Source: Methylobacter psychrophilus (GTDB lineage: Bacteria; Pseudomonadota; Gammaproteobacteria; Methylococcales; Methylomonadaceae). Taken from it: DNA of 64,000 nucleotides. The DNA is taken from the NCBI RefSeq assembly GCF_025583945.1, contig NZ_JAOEGU010000021.1, positions 1 to 64,000 of the forward strand, in the 5' to 3' direction. The translations under genes and the position numbers were made by a program. The number at the start of each line of letters is the position of its first letter. Position 1 is the first letter of the stretch. Positions 46,136 to 54,161 of this stretch are shown here, piece by piece. Below the pieces are notes generated by a model. It had not been told where the DNA came from. It ran no database searches and worked only from the letters and a program-made list of their open reading frames with translations.

Positions 46136-46942
46136 ATGAAAAAATTTTTATGGGTATTGTTGCTGGCAATCAGTTGTTCATCTGTAAAGGCAGCAGAGGA
46201 TTTAAGCTCTTTAGAGAGTGCAATTTCAGGAAAACAGCGATCTACTGAACATAAAGCTCGTGATAGCTATCGGCACCCATTACAAACGCTGGAATTTTTT
46301 GATGTTAAAGAAAATATGACCGTGGTTGAAATCTGGCCGGGTGAAGGTTGGTATACCGAAATTCTGGCACCTTATTTAAAAGATAAAGGCAAACTTTATG
46401 CGGCGCATTTTTCAGCGGGAGCAGAGCTGGCCTATCATAAAAAAGGCCTGGAAAAGTTTGTTGATAAAATGCACAAACAGCCCAAGGTATACGATAAAGT
46501 TGAGCTAACTGCACTAGAGCCGCCGAAATCATTACAAGTTGCGCCGGATGGCTCTGCAGATAGGGTTTTGACGTTTCGTAATGTCCATAACTGGATGAAA
46601 AATGATCAGGCCTCGGCGGTATTTAAAGCCATGTACAAAGCCTTAAAACCGGGAGGCATGTTGGGTGTTGTGGAGCATAGAAACAACCTGTTAAAGCCAC
46701 AAGATACCAAAGCAGAGTCCGGTTATCTTAGTGAAGATTATGTTATTGCTTTGGCCAGAAATGCCGGTTTTGAATTTTTGGGGAAATCTGAAATTAATGC
46801 CAATAGCAAGGATACCAAAAATTATCCCGAAGGTGTTTGGACGTTGCCGCCGTCTTTAGCGCTAAAAGATAAAGACCGTGATAAATACCTTGCTATCGGT
46901 GAAAGCGACCGGATGACGATTAAATTTATCAAGCCTGAATAG
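46136..46942 (+). CDS. Exported SAM-methyltransferase-like protein
   Basis: A 268-residue protein with a clear signal peptide (MKKFLWVLLLAISCSSVKAAED). The body is a class I methyltransferase-like fold: MTVVEIWPGEGWYTEILAPYL (SAM motif I position, with WPGEGW replacing the usual D-x-G-x-G) and LKPGGMLGVVEHR. It matches the predicted methyltransferase group COG4798. SAM is not expected in the periplasm, so the catalytic role is doubtful. It appears to be a single-gene unit. Confidence 0.82.
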   Translation: MKKFLWVLLLAISCSSVKAAEDLSSLESAISGKQRSTEHKARDSYRHPLQTLEFFDVKENMTVVEIWPGEGWYTEILAPYLKDKGKLYAAHFSAGAELAYHKKGLEKFVDKMHKQPKVYDKVELTALEPPKSLQVAPDGSADRVLTFRNVHNWMKNDQASAVFKAMYKALKPGGMLGVVEHRNNLLKPQDTKAESGYLSEDYVIALARNAGFEFLGKSEINANSKDTKNYPEGVWTLPPSLALKDKDRDKYLAIGESDRMTIKFIKPE

Positions 46943-47378
46943 AATACTACCAACTAAGTCGGGGCATATACAGTTTCTTGAAGGTCTGGTATCTGTAAAA
47001 TCGTCCAAAAACTAATAGTGGTCGAATAAAGATAAAATTGAAATAGAGATTCTTAAGCTTTTATTTTTATATCATGCCCTTGCTTTATAAATGGAAGTGA
47101 ATGTAGGGGCCTTCAGTTAGCCTTATCGTCATATAGTGCTGTCTAACATGTAGTATGGGCATCAGAAAAAAACGCTCTACGGCCTTTTCATGGTCGGTCT
47201 TATACACACATCAAGTCCTGTGAAAAATAATGATACAAGAAAACCGGTTTAGGTCGTTTTTCTGTCAACAATTATTTACTAACTGATTGAAAATAAAGTA
47301 AAAATAATTACTGGCTTAAAGTTGTTCAATGTAACAAAAATGTAATAAAAACCGATAGTAAGGCTGCTTAAAAACAAG

Positions 47379-47413
47379 TTATTCACAGAGTTATCCACAG
47401 CTTCTGTGGGTAA
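47379..47413. promoter_or_regulatory. Cluster of three DnaA-box-like sites
   Basis: TTATTCACA (47379-47387), the consensus box TTATCCACA (47391-47399) and, inverted, TTACCCACA (complement of 47405-47413) fall within 35 bases. The last two form an 11-base inverted repeat (GTTATCCACAG / CTGTGGGTAAC) with one mismatch. The 110 bases upstream are strongly AT-rich. This could be a DnaA-binding regulatory site, a titration site, or a remnant of a plasmid or chromosomal origin. Confidence 0.55.
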
Positions 47414-47474
47414 CTCAAATAGTTTAGGTGGCATAGTCACTTAGCCATAAAACCTCAAAAATAATTTAACTCCT

Positions 47475-47660
47475 ATGGCCAAGTTGCATCTCGGCGATTC
47501 ACTGATTTTTAGAGTTGCCATACTAATATTGATAGATAGCGGTGCAATTATTATTGCCATCGATAAAATCGCTTGGCCGTTTACCCTTTGTCAGCTTTCT
47601 CTAAATCATTACCTTTCTGACTGCTGGCATGATTTAATCCAGTCAATAAATAATCGATAG
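47475..47660 (+). pseudogene. Broken duplicate of the priA start
   Basis: The first 17 codons (MAKLHLGDSLIFRVAI...) match the start of intact priA at 54162 (MTKLHPGDSLIFRVAI...), with about 40 of 47 bases the same. After that the frame continues for 44 codons with no likeness to PriA and then stops. It therefore looks like a remnant left when the four-gene defence block was inserted next to priA, not a functional gene. Confidence 0.7.
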
Positions 47661-47667
47661 AAAAATA

Positions 47668-50600
47668 ATGTATATATTAAATCGCTTGATCCTTATCGAT
47701 TCATATAAATCTGGTGAATTAGTCGAAGTTCGTCTGGATGGACATACCAATCTTAACGGCGTTAATGGCGCTGGAAAAACTACGTTACTGCGTTTGGTAC
47801 CGTTGTTTTTTGGAGAAAGACCGGGGCGGTTAGTACCCAAAAGCCGGGTTACTGACAGTTTCGCCAAGCATTATCTGCCTAACGAGTCGTCTTATATTAT
47901 TTTTGAATATCAGCGCCATGAACAAACCTGCATGGTGCTGATGTATGCATCGCCCAATGAAGAAGGGCTATGTTATCGCTTTGTCGATAAGGGTTTTGAC
48001 AAGAGTGACTTTATTGATACTCATCGAGATGGTACGCACTATCCGGTGTCTTGCCGCGACCTGCGTACACATTTTCTCAAACGGCATATTAATTGTAGCG
48101 ACCAGCTTACCGCCTGTAGCGATTACCGCACGGTGATCCAGAATTTGCCGCACAAGAAAGGCCAGGAATTGCGTAATTTGGTTGCGCGTTACAGCTTTTG
48201 TAACAGTAGCTCCGGACACAGATTGAAAGATATAGAAAAGATCGTTACCGGCATGTTTATGCGTTCCACCGATTTTGCCGACTTGCGCGAAATGTTGGTG
48301 AACTGTATTGAAGAAAACCGGGATTCCCTTGCTTTGGAATTGAAAATGGAAACCCTGGATGATTGGCATAAGGAATACCGTGCCTATCAGGAAGCTGAAT
48401 CGGAGCGCGACAAAATTGAACGGCTCAATCAGCTGGAAAATGATTTGCTTCAAGTTGAGCAAAGTCTGGCTGAGCTCCAATATCGCCTGCAATGTTTGCG
48501 CGACCAAAACCAACAAAGTTTGCAGCACCAGCAGGAAGTGGGGAATGCCTGCAATGAGCAATTGGAACAGCTCAAAAAAAACTGGGAAGCACAAGAGGAG
48601 ACACTTAAATCCGCACTGGCGACCGTTAAGGGCGAATTGGAGCAGGAGCAACGGCAAAAGAAATCCCTGGAAGATGAAAAGGCCAACTGGGAAAAACAGG
48701 ATGTGCAGGAAAAAAAACAGTTGGTTGCCGGTCTTGGTCAAATAAAGGACAGCTTGGCTAGGGAGGGGGGTAACCATAAGCAGTTGATGTCCGATGTGCA
48801 GGACATCGAAGCCGAGTTTAAACGTCTGAAAGCGGAAAAGGAAAAACATTTTGCTGAACAGAAACACAGCTATGAAATCGGCATAAGAGACTTGAAACAA
48901 CAGGTCGCCGAAGCCAAGTCCGCCGCCAATCAAGATGCGGAGCAATGCAGGGAGTCGCTCAGGCAGGCGAACCAGAAGCAGCAAGCTATTTTGCATGAAG
49001 AACAATTGAAGTTGCAGGGCGATTTGGGTGCGTTGAACAGCCAGATTGGCCAAATCCAACCGGATTCCGCCTTGATTGAAAGCCGGGAAGCCAAGATGGA
49101 GCTGCTTCAGTCTATCCGGCAGCAAAAGGATGAAGCCGGAAAAACCGTTAAGGCAATTGAAGCGGAAACTAAGAAAAATCAGGCGCTGATTGATGGAATA
49201 TTTAGCGAAAAACGTCAACAAGCTGAACAAAAACAGCGCATCCAAGAGGCACTTGACCAACTGCAAAAGCAACTGGACGCCAACCCGGACACCTTGCTGG
49301 GCTTTTTGCGCGAACATCAGCCGGGCTGGATCAACAATATCGCCAAGGTGATTAACCCGGATTTGTTGTTAAGAGACGATTTGGAACCCGCATCACAGGC
49401 TTTGGAACAGACTTTTTATGGCTTGAGCTTGAATCTGGATAATTTGCAGGCCGACCATGCCGCCGATGAAGAAAAAATCCGCGCACTGTTGGCCGATGCC
49501 CGGAACCAATTGAGCCAGTTGAACGTTGCGGAGGCAAAAAGCGACGAACAGTTACAAGAATTAAAAAAGTTGGCCGAAGCTTTGGAAAAGCAAGTCAAAG
49601 CGGCGGCTTTTAGCGCCGGGCAATTGCAAACACAATTAAATGGGTTGGATGAAGAATTAAACTCGTTAAAGCAACAAATTGAGCGTAGCAAGAAAGAACG
49701 CAAGGCCAAGCTGGAACAGGAAAAAGCCACGGTGGAAGGGCAAATCGGCTTGAGCAATAACAGACTGCAAACGCTAAAACAACAGCTGGAAACCGAAATA
49801 CAGCAATTAAATCTGGCGCTTATTACTAAAATCCAACAAATTTCCGGTGATACGTTGTTACAAGTCGAGCAAATGCAGCGACTCATCGATAAGGTCAATC
49901 AGCAAGAAGGCAGCGAATTTGCACAACTCGAGCAGCAACGGATTCAGAGTTTGCAGGAAAGAAAAGTCGATACCGCCACCTTAAAAGACCTTGAAGCAAA
50001 AATCGGTCAATTGGAAAATGAACTGAAAGCCGCAGAACAGGCGGGACAACTGGTTAAGGATTATCAGCGATGGCTGGATAAAGACTGGTCTTTATATGAT
50101 AGCTTGGTGGTTAAAGCCCGAGAGACTGAGGCTAAACTAAAGCAGCAGCAAAACCAATATGAGACTGAAAAAGCCGATATGCAACTACGGCGTGATGCCT
50201 TAAAAAAGCAACTGGAGCAAATAACGATCAAGTGCCAAAAGCTTGATAAGGAAATCAAAGCTATTAATAACCTGCTGGCTGAATTAGCCACTTATGTAAA
50301 GCGCGCACCTGAACAGGCCCGTTTTGATAATGCCCATACCTTGGCGCTGTTGCAGACCGATTGCCGTAAATTAACCGAGCAACACAAGGCTCTGCGCAAG
50401 GAGTTGGCCGGTCTGATCCGGTATTTGAAACAGGTATTGGCGCGCTTTCCCGGCACCCATCCTGGCCGCTATTATGTCCGTGTCGAAGATGAATTAGGCT
50501 TTGATAGCGATGAACTGGCTTGGTTAAGCCGGATTCAGGCTTGGTATGCGACAGAAGCCGATACGGCCAGAAGCTGGTTAATGAGTCAGGCGAAACTTTT

Positions 50601-51315
50601 TGGCTACGCAATCAAAAATTATCAGCAGGCATTGGAGTGTTTTGACCGTGGCATCGATTCTTTGTCGCGTCGTTTGTCGACGAATATCGATGGCAATATT
50701 CGTTTTGAAAAAATCGAACGCATTGAAGGACGCTTAACATCCAAGGTTACGACACTGGGGTACTGGGAACAAATCGTCAGCTTTACCAGAAATTATGATG
50801 ATTGGAGTCGGACTAATGACGGACAGTTACCGAGCAGGGAGTTTGCCGATATCGTCAGGTTGGTATCTGAACAATTGAAAGGTAAAGGCCGGGTAGAAAT
50901 GAAGCTGGTTAATTTGCTGGAGCTGGAAATTATTGTTACCGAAAATGGCCGCAGTAAACGAGCGACCCATGCCGAGGAATTACGGCAAATTTCCAGTCAT
51001 GGTTTGTCGTACTTGATTTTATGCGTGTTTTTTATTGCACTGGTGAATATGATTCGTAAAGACCAACCTTTAAATATCATCTGGCCGATGGATGAGCTGA
51101 AAGAATTGCATCAGATGAATATTGAAGTGTTGGTGGAAATGCTGACTAAAAACCGGATTACTTTATTTTCGGCTTTTCCCGATCCTGATCCCGAAGTGTT
51201 AAGGCTGTTTAAAAACCGTTATCAGGTGTTCGGCAATCGGGAGCTGATTGAAATGGAAGTGGATGAGGATTATTTGTCAACGCTTGAACCTTTGACGGCG
51301 GTTGAACATGTTTGA
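47668..51315 (+). CDS. mksB: SMC-like ATPase of a Wadjet/Mks defence complex (JetC/MksB)
   Basis: A 1215-residue MukB/MksB-type SMC protein. Walker A is at the N-terminus (NGVNGAGKTTLLRLVPLFFGE, about residues 31-51). Two very long coiled coils (about 230-560 and 600-880) flank a hinge-like segment (LLGFLREHQPGWINNIAKVINPDLLLRDDLEPA). The C-terminal head has a signature-like SSHGLSYL and Walker B IIWPMDEL. These complexes recognise and help cleave or restrict plasmid DNA. First of four overlapping genes. Confidence 0.9.
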   Translation: MYILNRLILIDSYKSGELVEVRLDGHTNLNGVNGAGKTTLLRLVPLFFGERPGRLVPKSRVTDSFAKHYLPNESSYIIFEYQRHEQTCMVLMYASPNEEGLCYRFVDKGFDKSDFIDTHRDGTHYPVSCRDLRTHFLKRHINCSDQLTACSDYRTVIQNLPHKKGQELRNLVARYSFCNSSSGHRLKDIEKIVTGMFMRSTDFADLREMLVNCIEENRDSLALELKMETLDDWHKEYRAYQEAESERDKIERLNQLENDLLQVEQSLAELQYRLQCLRDQNQQSLQHQQEVGNACNEQLEQLKKNWEAQEETLKSALATVKGELEQEQRQKKSLEDEKANWEKQDVQEKKQLVAGLGQIKDSLAREGGNHKQLMSDVQDIEAEFKRLKAEKEKHFAEQKHSYEIGIRDLKQQVAEAKSAANQDAEQCRESLRQANQKQQAILHEEQLKLQGDLGALNSQIGQIQPDSALIESREAKMELLQSIRQQKDEAGKTVKAIEAETKKNQALIDGIFSEKRQQAEQKQRIQEALDQLQKQLDANPDTLLGFLREHQPGWINNIAKVINPDLLLRDDLEPASQALEQTFYGLSLNLDNLQADHAADEEKIRALLADARNQLSQLNVAEAKSDEQLQELKKLAEALEKQVKAAAFSAGQLQTQLNGLDEELNSLKQQIERSKKERKAKLEQEKATVEGQIGLSNNRLQTLKQQLETEIQQLNLALITKIQQISGDTLLQVEQMQRLIDKVNQQEGSEFAQLEQQRIQSLQERKVDTATLKDLEAKIGQLENELKAAEQAGQLVKDYQRWLDKDWSLYDSLVVKARETEAKLKQQQNQYETEKADMQLRRDALKKQLEQITIKCQKLDKEIKAINNLLAELATYVKRAPEQARFDNAHTLALLQTDCRKLTEQHKALRKELAGLIRYLKQVLARFPGTHPGRYYVRVEDELGFDSDELAWLSRIQAWYATEADTARSWLMSQAKLFGYAIKNYQQALECFDRGIDSLSRRLSTNIDGNIRFEKIERIEGRLTSKVTTLGYWEQIVSFTRNYDDWSRTNDGQLPSREFADIVRLVSEQLKGKGRVEMKLVNLLELEIIVTENGRSKRATHAEELRQISSHGLSYLILCVFFIALVNMIRKDQPLNIIWPMDELKELHQMNIEVLVEMLTKNRITLFSAFPDPDPEVLRLFKNRYQVFGNRELIEMEVDEDYLSTLEPLTAVEHV

Positions 51316-51931
51316 TCAATTACTAAAACGCTTGTTGCAGGGCGAATTTATTTGTGAAGTCAGTGACGAAGTCGGTTTTCGTTATTTGCAAGAGCCTGAG
51401 AATGCAACTCAGGTGGATGCGTTTTTAACGCGACTGGATTATCGTTTGTCCAGCACCCAGAACCAGTTGGCATTTTATGCGGCTTACCGGACTATAGATA
51501 ATAGTGCGCGTAGCGATATCCGTAAAGTTTTTCAGCAGTTTCGTATAGAGTTACAACCGGTGGTTGAGTGGCTTGATATGATGATGTCATGCTTAAATCG
51601 GGATACGGCCTTATCGCCCGGCGACACGCTGAGCTTTTCCAGTTTGTTACAGGTGATCGAACAAAATCAAGCCTTGGCTGACCGCTTACAAACATTTGCA
51701 AAATTCAAGGATTTCACCAGTGGTGACGATTCGGTAAAAGGGCGGCTGGAGAAGCTGTTAAATACCTTGCAAAAGTGGAATTACCTATGCTTAGCCAATC
51801 GCGAGACGCTTATTTATAAAGTTACCGGTAAGCTGGATTATTTTTATCAGGCTTTGCAGTTTATTCAGGAGCACGAGCAAATTCCCGTTGAGCAGGGCGA
51901 AACCGATGCGGTTCAGGAGAGTCTGTTTTGA
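51308..51931 (+). CDS. mksE: MksE/JetB-like subunit of the SMC defence complex
   Basis: ATG at 51308, overlapping the SMC gene by 8 bases. The 207-residue helical protein (FDQLLKRLLQGEFICEVSDEVGFRYLQEPENATQVDAFL) has the size and winged-helix character of the MksE/JetB (KITE-type) subunits that bind the kleisin. I rely on size, position and general likeness rather than a diagnostic motif. Its stop overlaps the next TTG start. Confidence 0.75.
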   Translation: MFDQLLKRLLQGEFICEVSDEVGFRYLQEPENATQVDAFLTRLDYRLSSTQNQLAFYAAYRTIDNSARSDIRKVFQQFRIELQPVVEWLDMMMSCLNRDTALSPGDTLSFSSLLQVIEQNQALADRLQTFAKFKDFTSGDDSVKGRLEKLLNTLQKWNYLCLANRETLIYKVTGKLDYFYQALQFIQEHEQIPVEQGETDAVQESLF

Positions 51932-53157
51932 GTCAGTCGCAACAGGGCTTGGAACGCTTATTTAAAGCCTTGGCTAACCATAGCGATTTAATTGCCGAGG
52001 CTTATTTTACCGGAGTGGTCTACAAGAATAATCAAAACCAGCGTGCGCTCAACCATCTAAAGCAATTGAAGGTGTTGGTCAATCATGACGCCGATTGTTA
52101 CCGCATCGCCGGGCGTTTGACTCAATTTATAGACAGCGCCTTGAGCAGCGACCGAGTTCGGCGATTGGATACTGATCTGGCCAGCTGGATCGAAACCCTG
52201 GAACAACAGATCAGCCTGCATCAAGATGCTTATGATGAAAGCCGGTTGGACGATTGCGATAATTATTTTGCCGAAATCGAACGTCTGGTTTTCTATTTGT
52301 CCGATGCCCTGGAAGAGGATACCCGTTATTTATCGATGCTGGTTAACAGCCGCTTTGCCAATGTGCGTACTTTGGCGGAAAAACAAAAACAAAACGCCTT
52401 TTATATTTCCCGGCTGGAGAAATTGGTAAATGCAATAACCGTGTTGCAACCGGAATCTTTATTGGAAATGGTTGAAGATCAGCCACTTATTTATGACTTA
52501 CTGAATCAGCACTTGATTCATAAGTTGCCTATTTATCAGCAGCGCCTACAGGATATTCTAGATACGTTAAAAGTCTTCTTGTTTGAACTCAGGCAAATCG
52601 AGGCTAGAGCTCAGTTGGTGCAAGGCTTTGCGTATTTTCTACAGCAAAACCAAAATTATCAGCCGCAGGACTGGAGCGAGCGCGACAGCATTCCCGAGCA
52701 TTGGAACCAGATCAAGCCTTTGGCATTGTTGGCCTATGCTGATCCGCTGGATCATTCTTTGGAAGAAGATTTAATCGAGATTGCCCAAAAAATCCGTATT
52801 GATACGGAAGTCATGTTGGCAAAGCAAAAAAAACGTTCGTTAAACGCAGTGTCTTTAAGTCCACAAAACAAACAAACATTGGATTTACCGCTTTATCGAA
52901 GACAGTTAAGAATATATTTTGACAGGGTGCTGAAATATGAGGATCAGTCCATTTCAGCGGTGGCTTTTCAACAGGCTTTCGTGGATGACATCGAATCTTC
53001 AATCTGGTTGAGTTGTGTGCTCAATGAATGGTTACGACGGCAGCAACGCAATAAACGCTTGCAGATGGAATTGATTCAGTCTAATGATGGCCAGCGTTTT
53101 TCCGGTAACAAGATAGTCACGGATATTGTGCTTAACTTTCGGAGTGCAGAAAATTGA
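51928..53157 (+). CDS. mksF: MksF/JetA-like kleisin subunit of the SMC defence complex
   Basis: A TTG start at 51928 (preceded by AGGAGAG) that overlaps the previous stop (TTGA). The 409-residue mostly helical protein has long amphipathic stretches (VRRLDTDLASWIETLEQQISLHQDAYDESRLDD) and a C-terminal region consistent with a winged-helix contact to the SMC head. Size and order fit MksF/JetA. No ATG lies near the start, so TTG is likely genuine. Confidence 0.75.
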   Translation: MSQSQQGLERLFKALANHSDLIAEAYFTGVVYKNNQNQRALNHLKQLKVLVNHDADCYRIAGRLTQFIDSALSSDRVRRLDTDLASWIETLEQQISLHQDAYDESRLDDCDNYFAEIERLVFYLSDALEEDTRYLSMLVNSRFANVRTLAEKQKQNAFYISRLEKLVNAITVLQPESLLEMVEDQPLIYDLLNQHLIHKLPIYQQRLQDILDTLKVFLFELRQIEARAQLVQGFAYFLQQNQNYQPQDWSERDSIPEHWNQIKPLALLAYADPLDHSLEEDLIEIAQKIRIDTEVMLAKQKKRSLNAVSLSPQNKQTLDLPLYRRQLRIYFDRVLKYEDQSISAVAFQQAFVDDIESSIWLSCVLNEWLRRQQRNKRLQMELIQSNDGQRFSGNKIVTDIVLNFRSAEN

Positions 53158-54038
53158 AGAAGCAGTTGCTTAAAGTGATAGAGAACGCGATTCACTCTGA
53201 TAAACAGCTTTTTCCACTCAATCAGAGTTGGATTTTTCTGCATCAGGAATACAATATCGGCCACACTCAAGGCAATAATCTGCAAGTCACCTTGCAGGAT
53301 AAAGATAACTTGATTGCGATAGTTAAATTTGCAACAGGCATTGATCTTGGGCAAATATCAGTTACAGATTTTGCAGCAATGAATCGTGAAGAGGCTTTGT
53401 TTTTTGCTTTGAATGAGAAAATAGCCGGACAGGCTGTTAAAAAAGACCGGTTGGCGATTAAAACGTTGGCGGGACACACTTTAAAAATAAATGATCACTC
53501 CTACTCGCTGCCGGGTTGCGGTTATCTGGATATGGCTTTAACAGACATAAGCAGCACGGCGCATCACTGTATTCTGCTGATTGAAAATTATCGTTGTTTT
53601 GATAATCTGGAGAATATACAACTGAATTTACCGGATCAATATGCTGATCCCTTAGTATTATATCGAGGCGATAACTTTTATAGCGAAAAGACTGTGCGGC
53701 AGCTTTTAGTTCAATTTAACTTATCCGTATTGGTGATGGCCGATCTTGATCCTCAAGGTCTTATTATTGCTCAATCTTTTTCCGGTATTGTTGGTTTAAT
53801 AGCCCCTAGATTTGCCGATTTAGAAATTTTGTTTAAAGATAAACAAAAAGCCAATCCAAGTTTGTACGAAAAACAGATGGCCAGTTGCCAACATGCTTTA
53901 TCACATAATCCCCATCCTTTAATTAGACAGCTTTGGAAAATGATGAAAGTGCATCAGGCGGGACTTGTTCAGGAATATTGGTTGCAGGCTGGCTATGAAT
54001 TAGTGGTACATAGTTTGGATTTGTCATCTGATGAGTGA
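53154..54038 (+). CDS. TOPRIM-type nuclease subunit (JetD/MksG-like)
   Basis: A TTG start at 53154 with GGAG upstream and a 4-base overlap (TTGA). The 294-residue protein has an N-terminal helical region and a C-terminal TOPRIM-like fold. The acidic sites are visible as Glu in CILLIENYRCFDNL and Asp-x-Asp in VMADLDPQGL, the same layout as the JetD nuclease (ENxxxF ... DxDxxG). JetD cuts DNA after the SMC complex has extruded plasmid loops. It may belong to DUF7281. Last gene of the locus. Confidence 0.75.
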   Translation: MKKQLLKVIENAIHSDKQLFPLNQSWIFLHQEYNIGHTQGNNLQVTLQDKDNLIAIVKFATGIDLGQISVTDFAAMNREEALFFALNEKIAGQAVKKDRLAIKTLAGHTLKINDHSYSLPGCGYLDMALTDISSTAHHCILLIENYRCFDNLENIQLNLPDQYADPLVLYRGDNFYSEKTVRQLLVQFNLSVLVMADLDPQGLIIAQSFSGIVGLIAPRFADLEILFKDKQKANPSLYEKQMASCQHALSHNPHPLIRQLWKMMKVHQAGLVQEYWLQAGYELVVHSLDLSSDE

Positions 54039-54161
54039 AGCAATTGCTGGCAGGTACTCTGATTCCGGGTGTTATCTGCGTGTATCAATCACTTAAATTA
54101 TGAGTCTACTAATCCAAATACATCTGACAGTTAGGCTTAAAAAAGCGAGTCTCTACCAATA

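Larger units (their letters stand above)
46943..47667. other. 725-base intergenic region left of the defence locus
   Basis: AT-rich, with no complete gene. It holds three DnaA-box-like sites (47379-47413) preceded by an AT-rich stretch, and a degenerate copy of the priA start (from 47475). The remainder (46943-47340) shows nothing I can name. Confidence 0.5.

Noticed and set aside
47968-49317. A 449-codon frame antisense to the SMC gene
   Set aside because: Its Leu/Phe-rich product is the mirror of a Lys/Glu/Gln-rich coiled coil; the plus-strand protein is clearly real.
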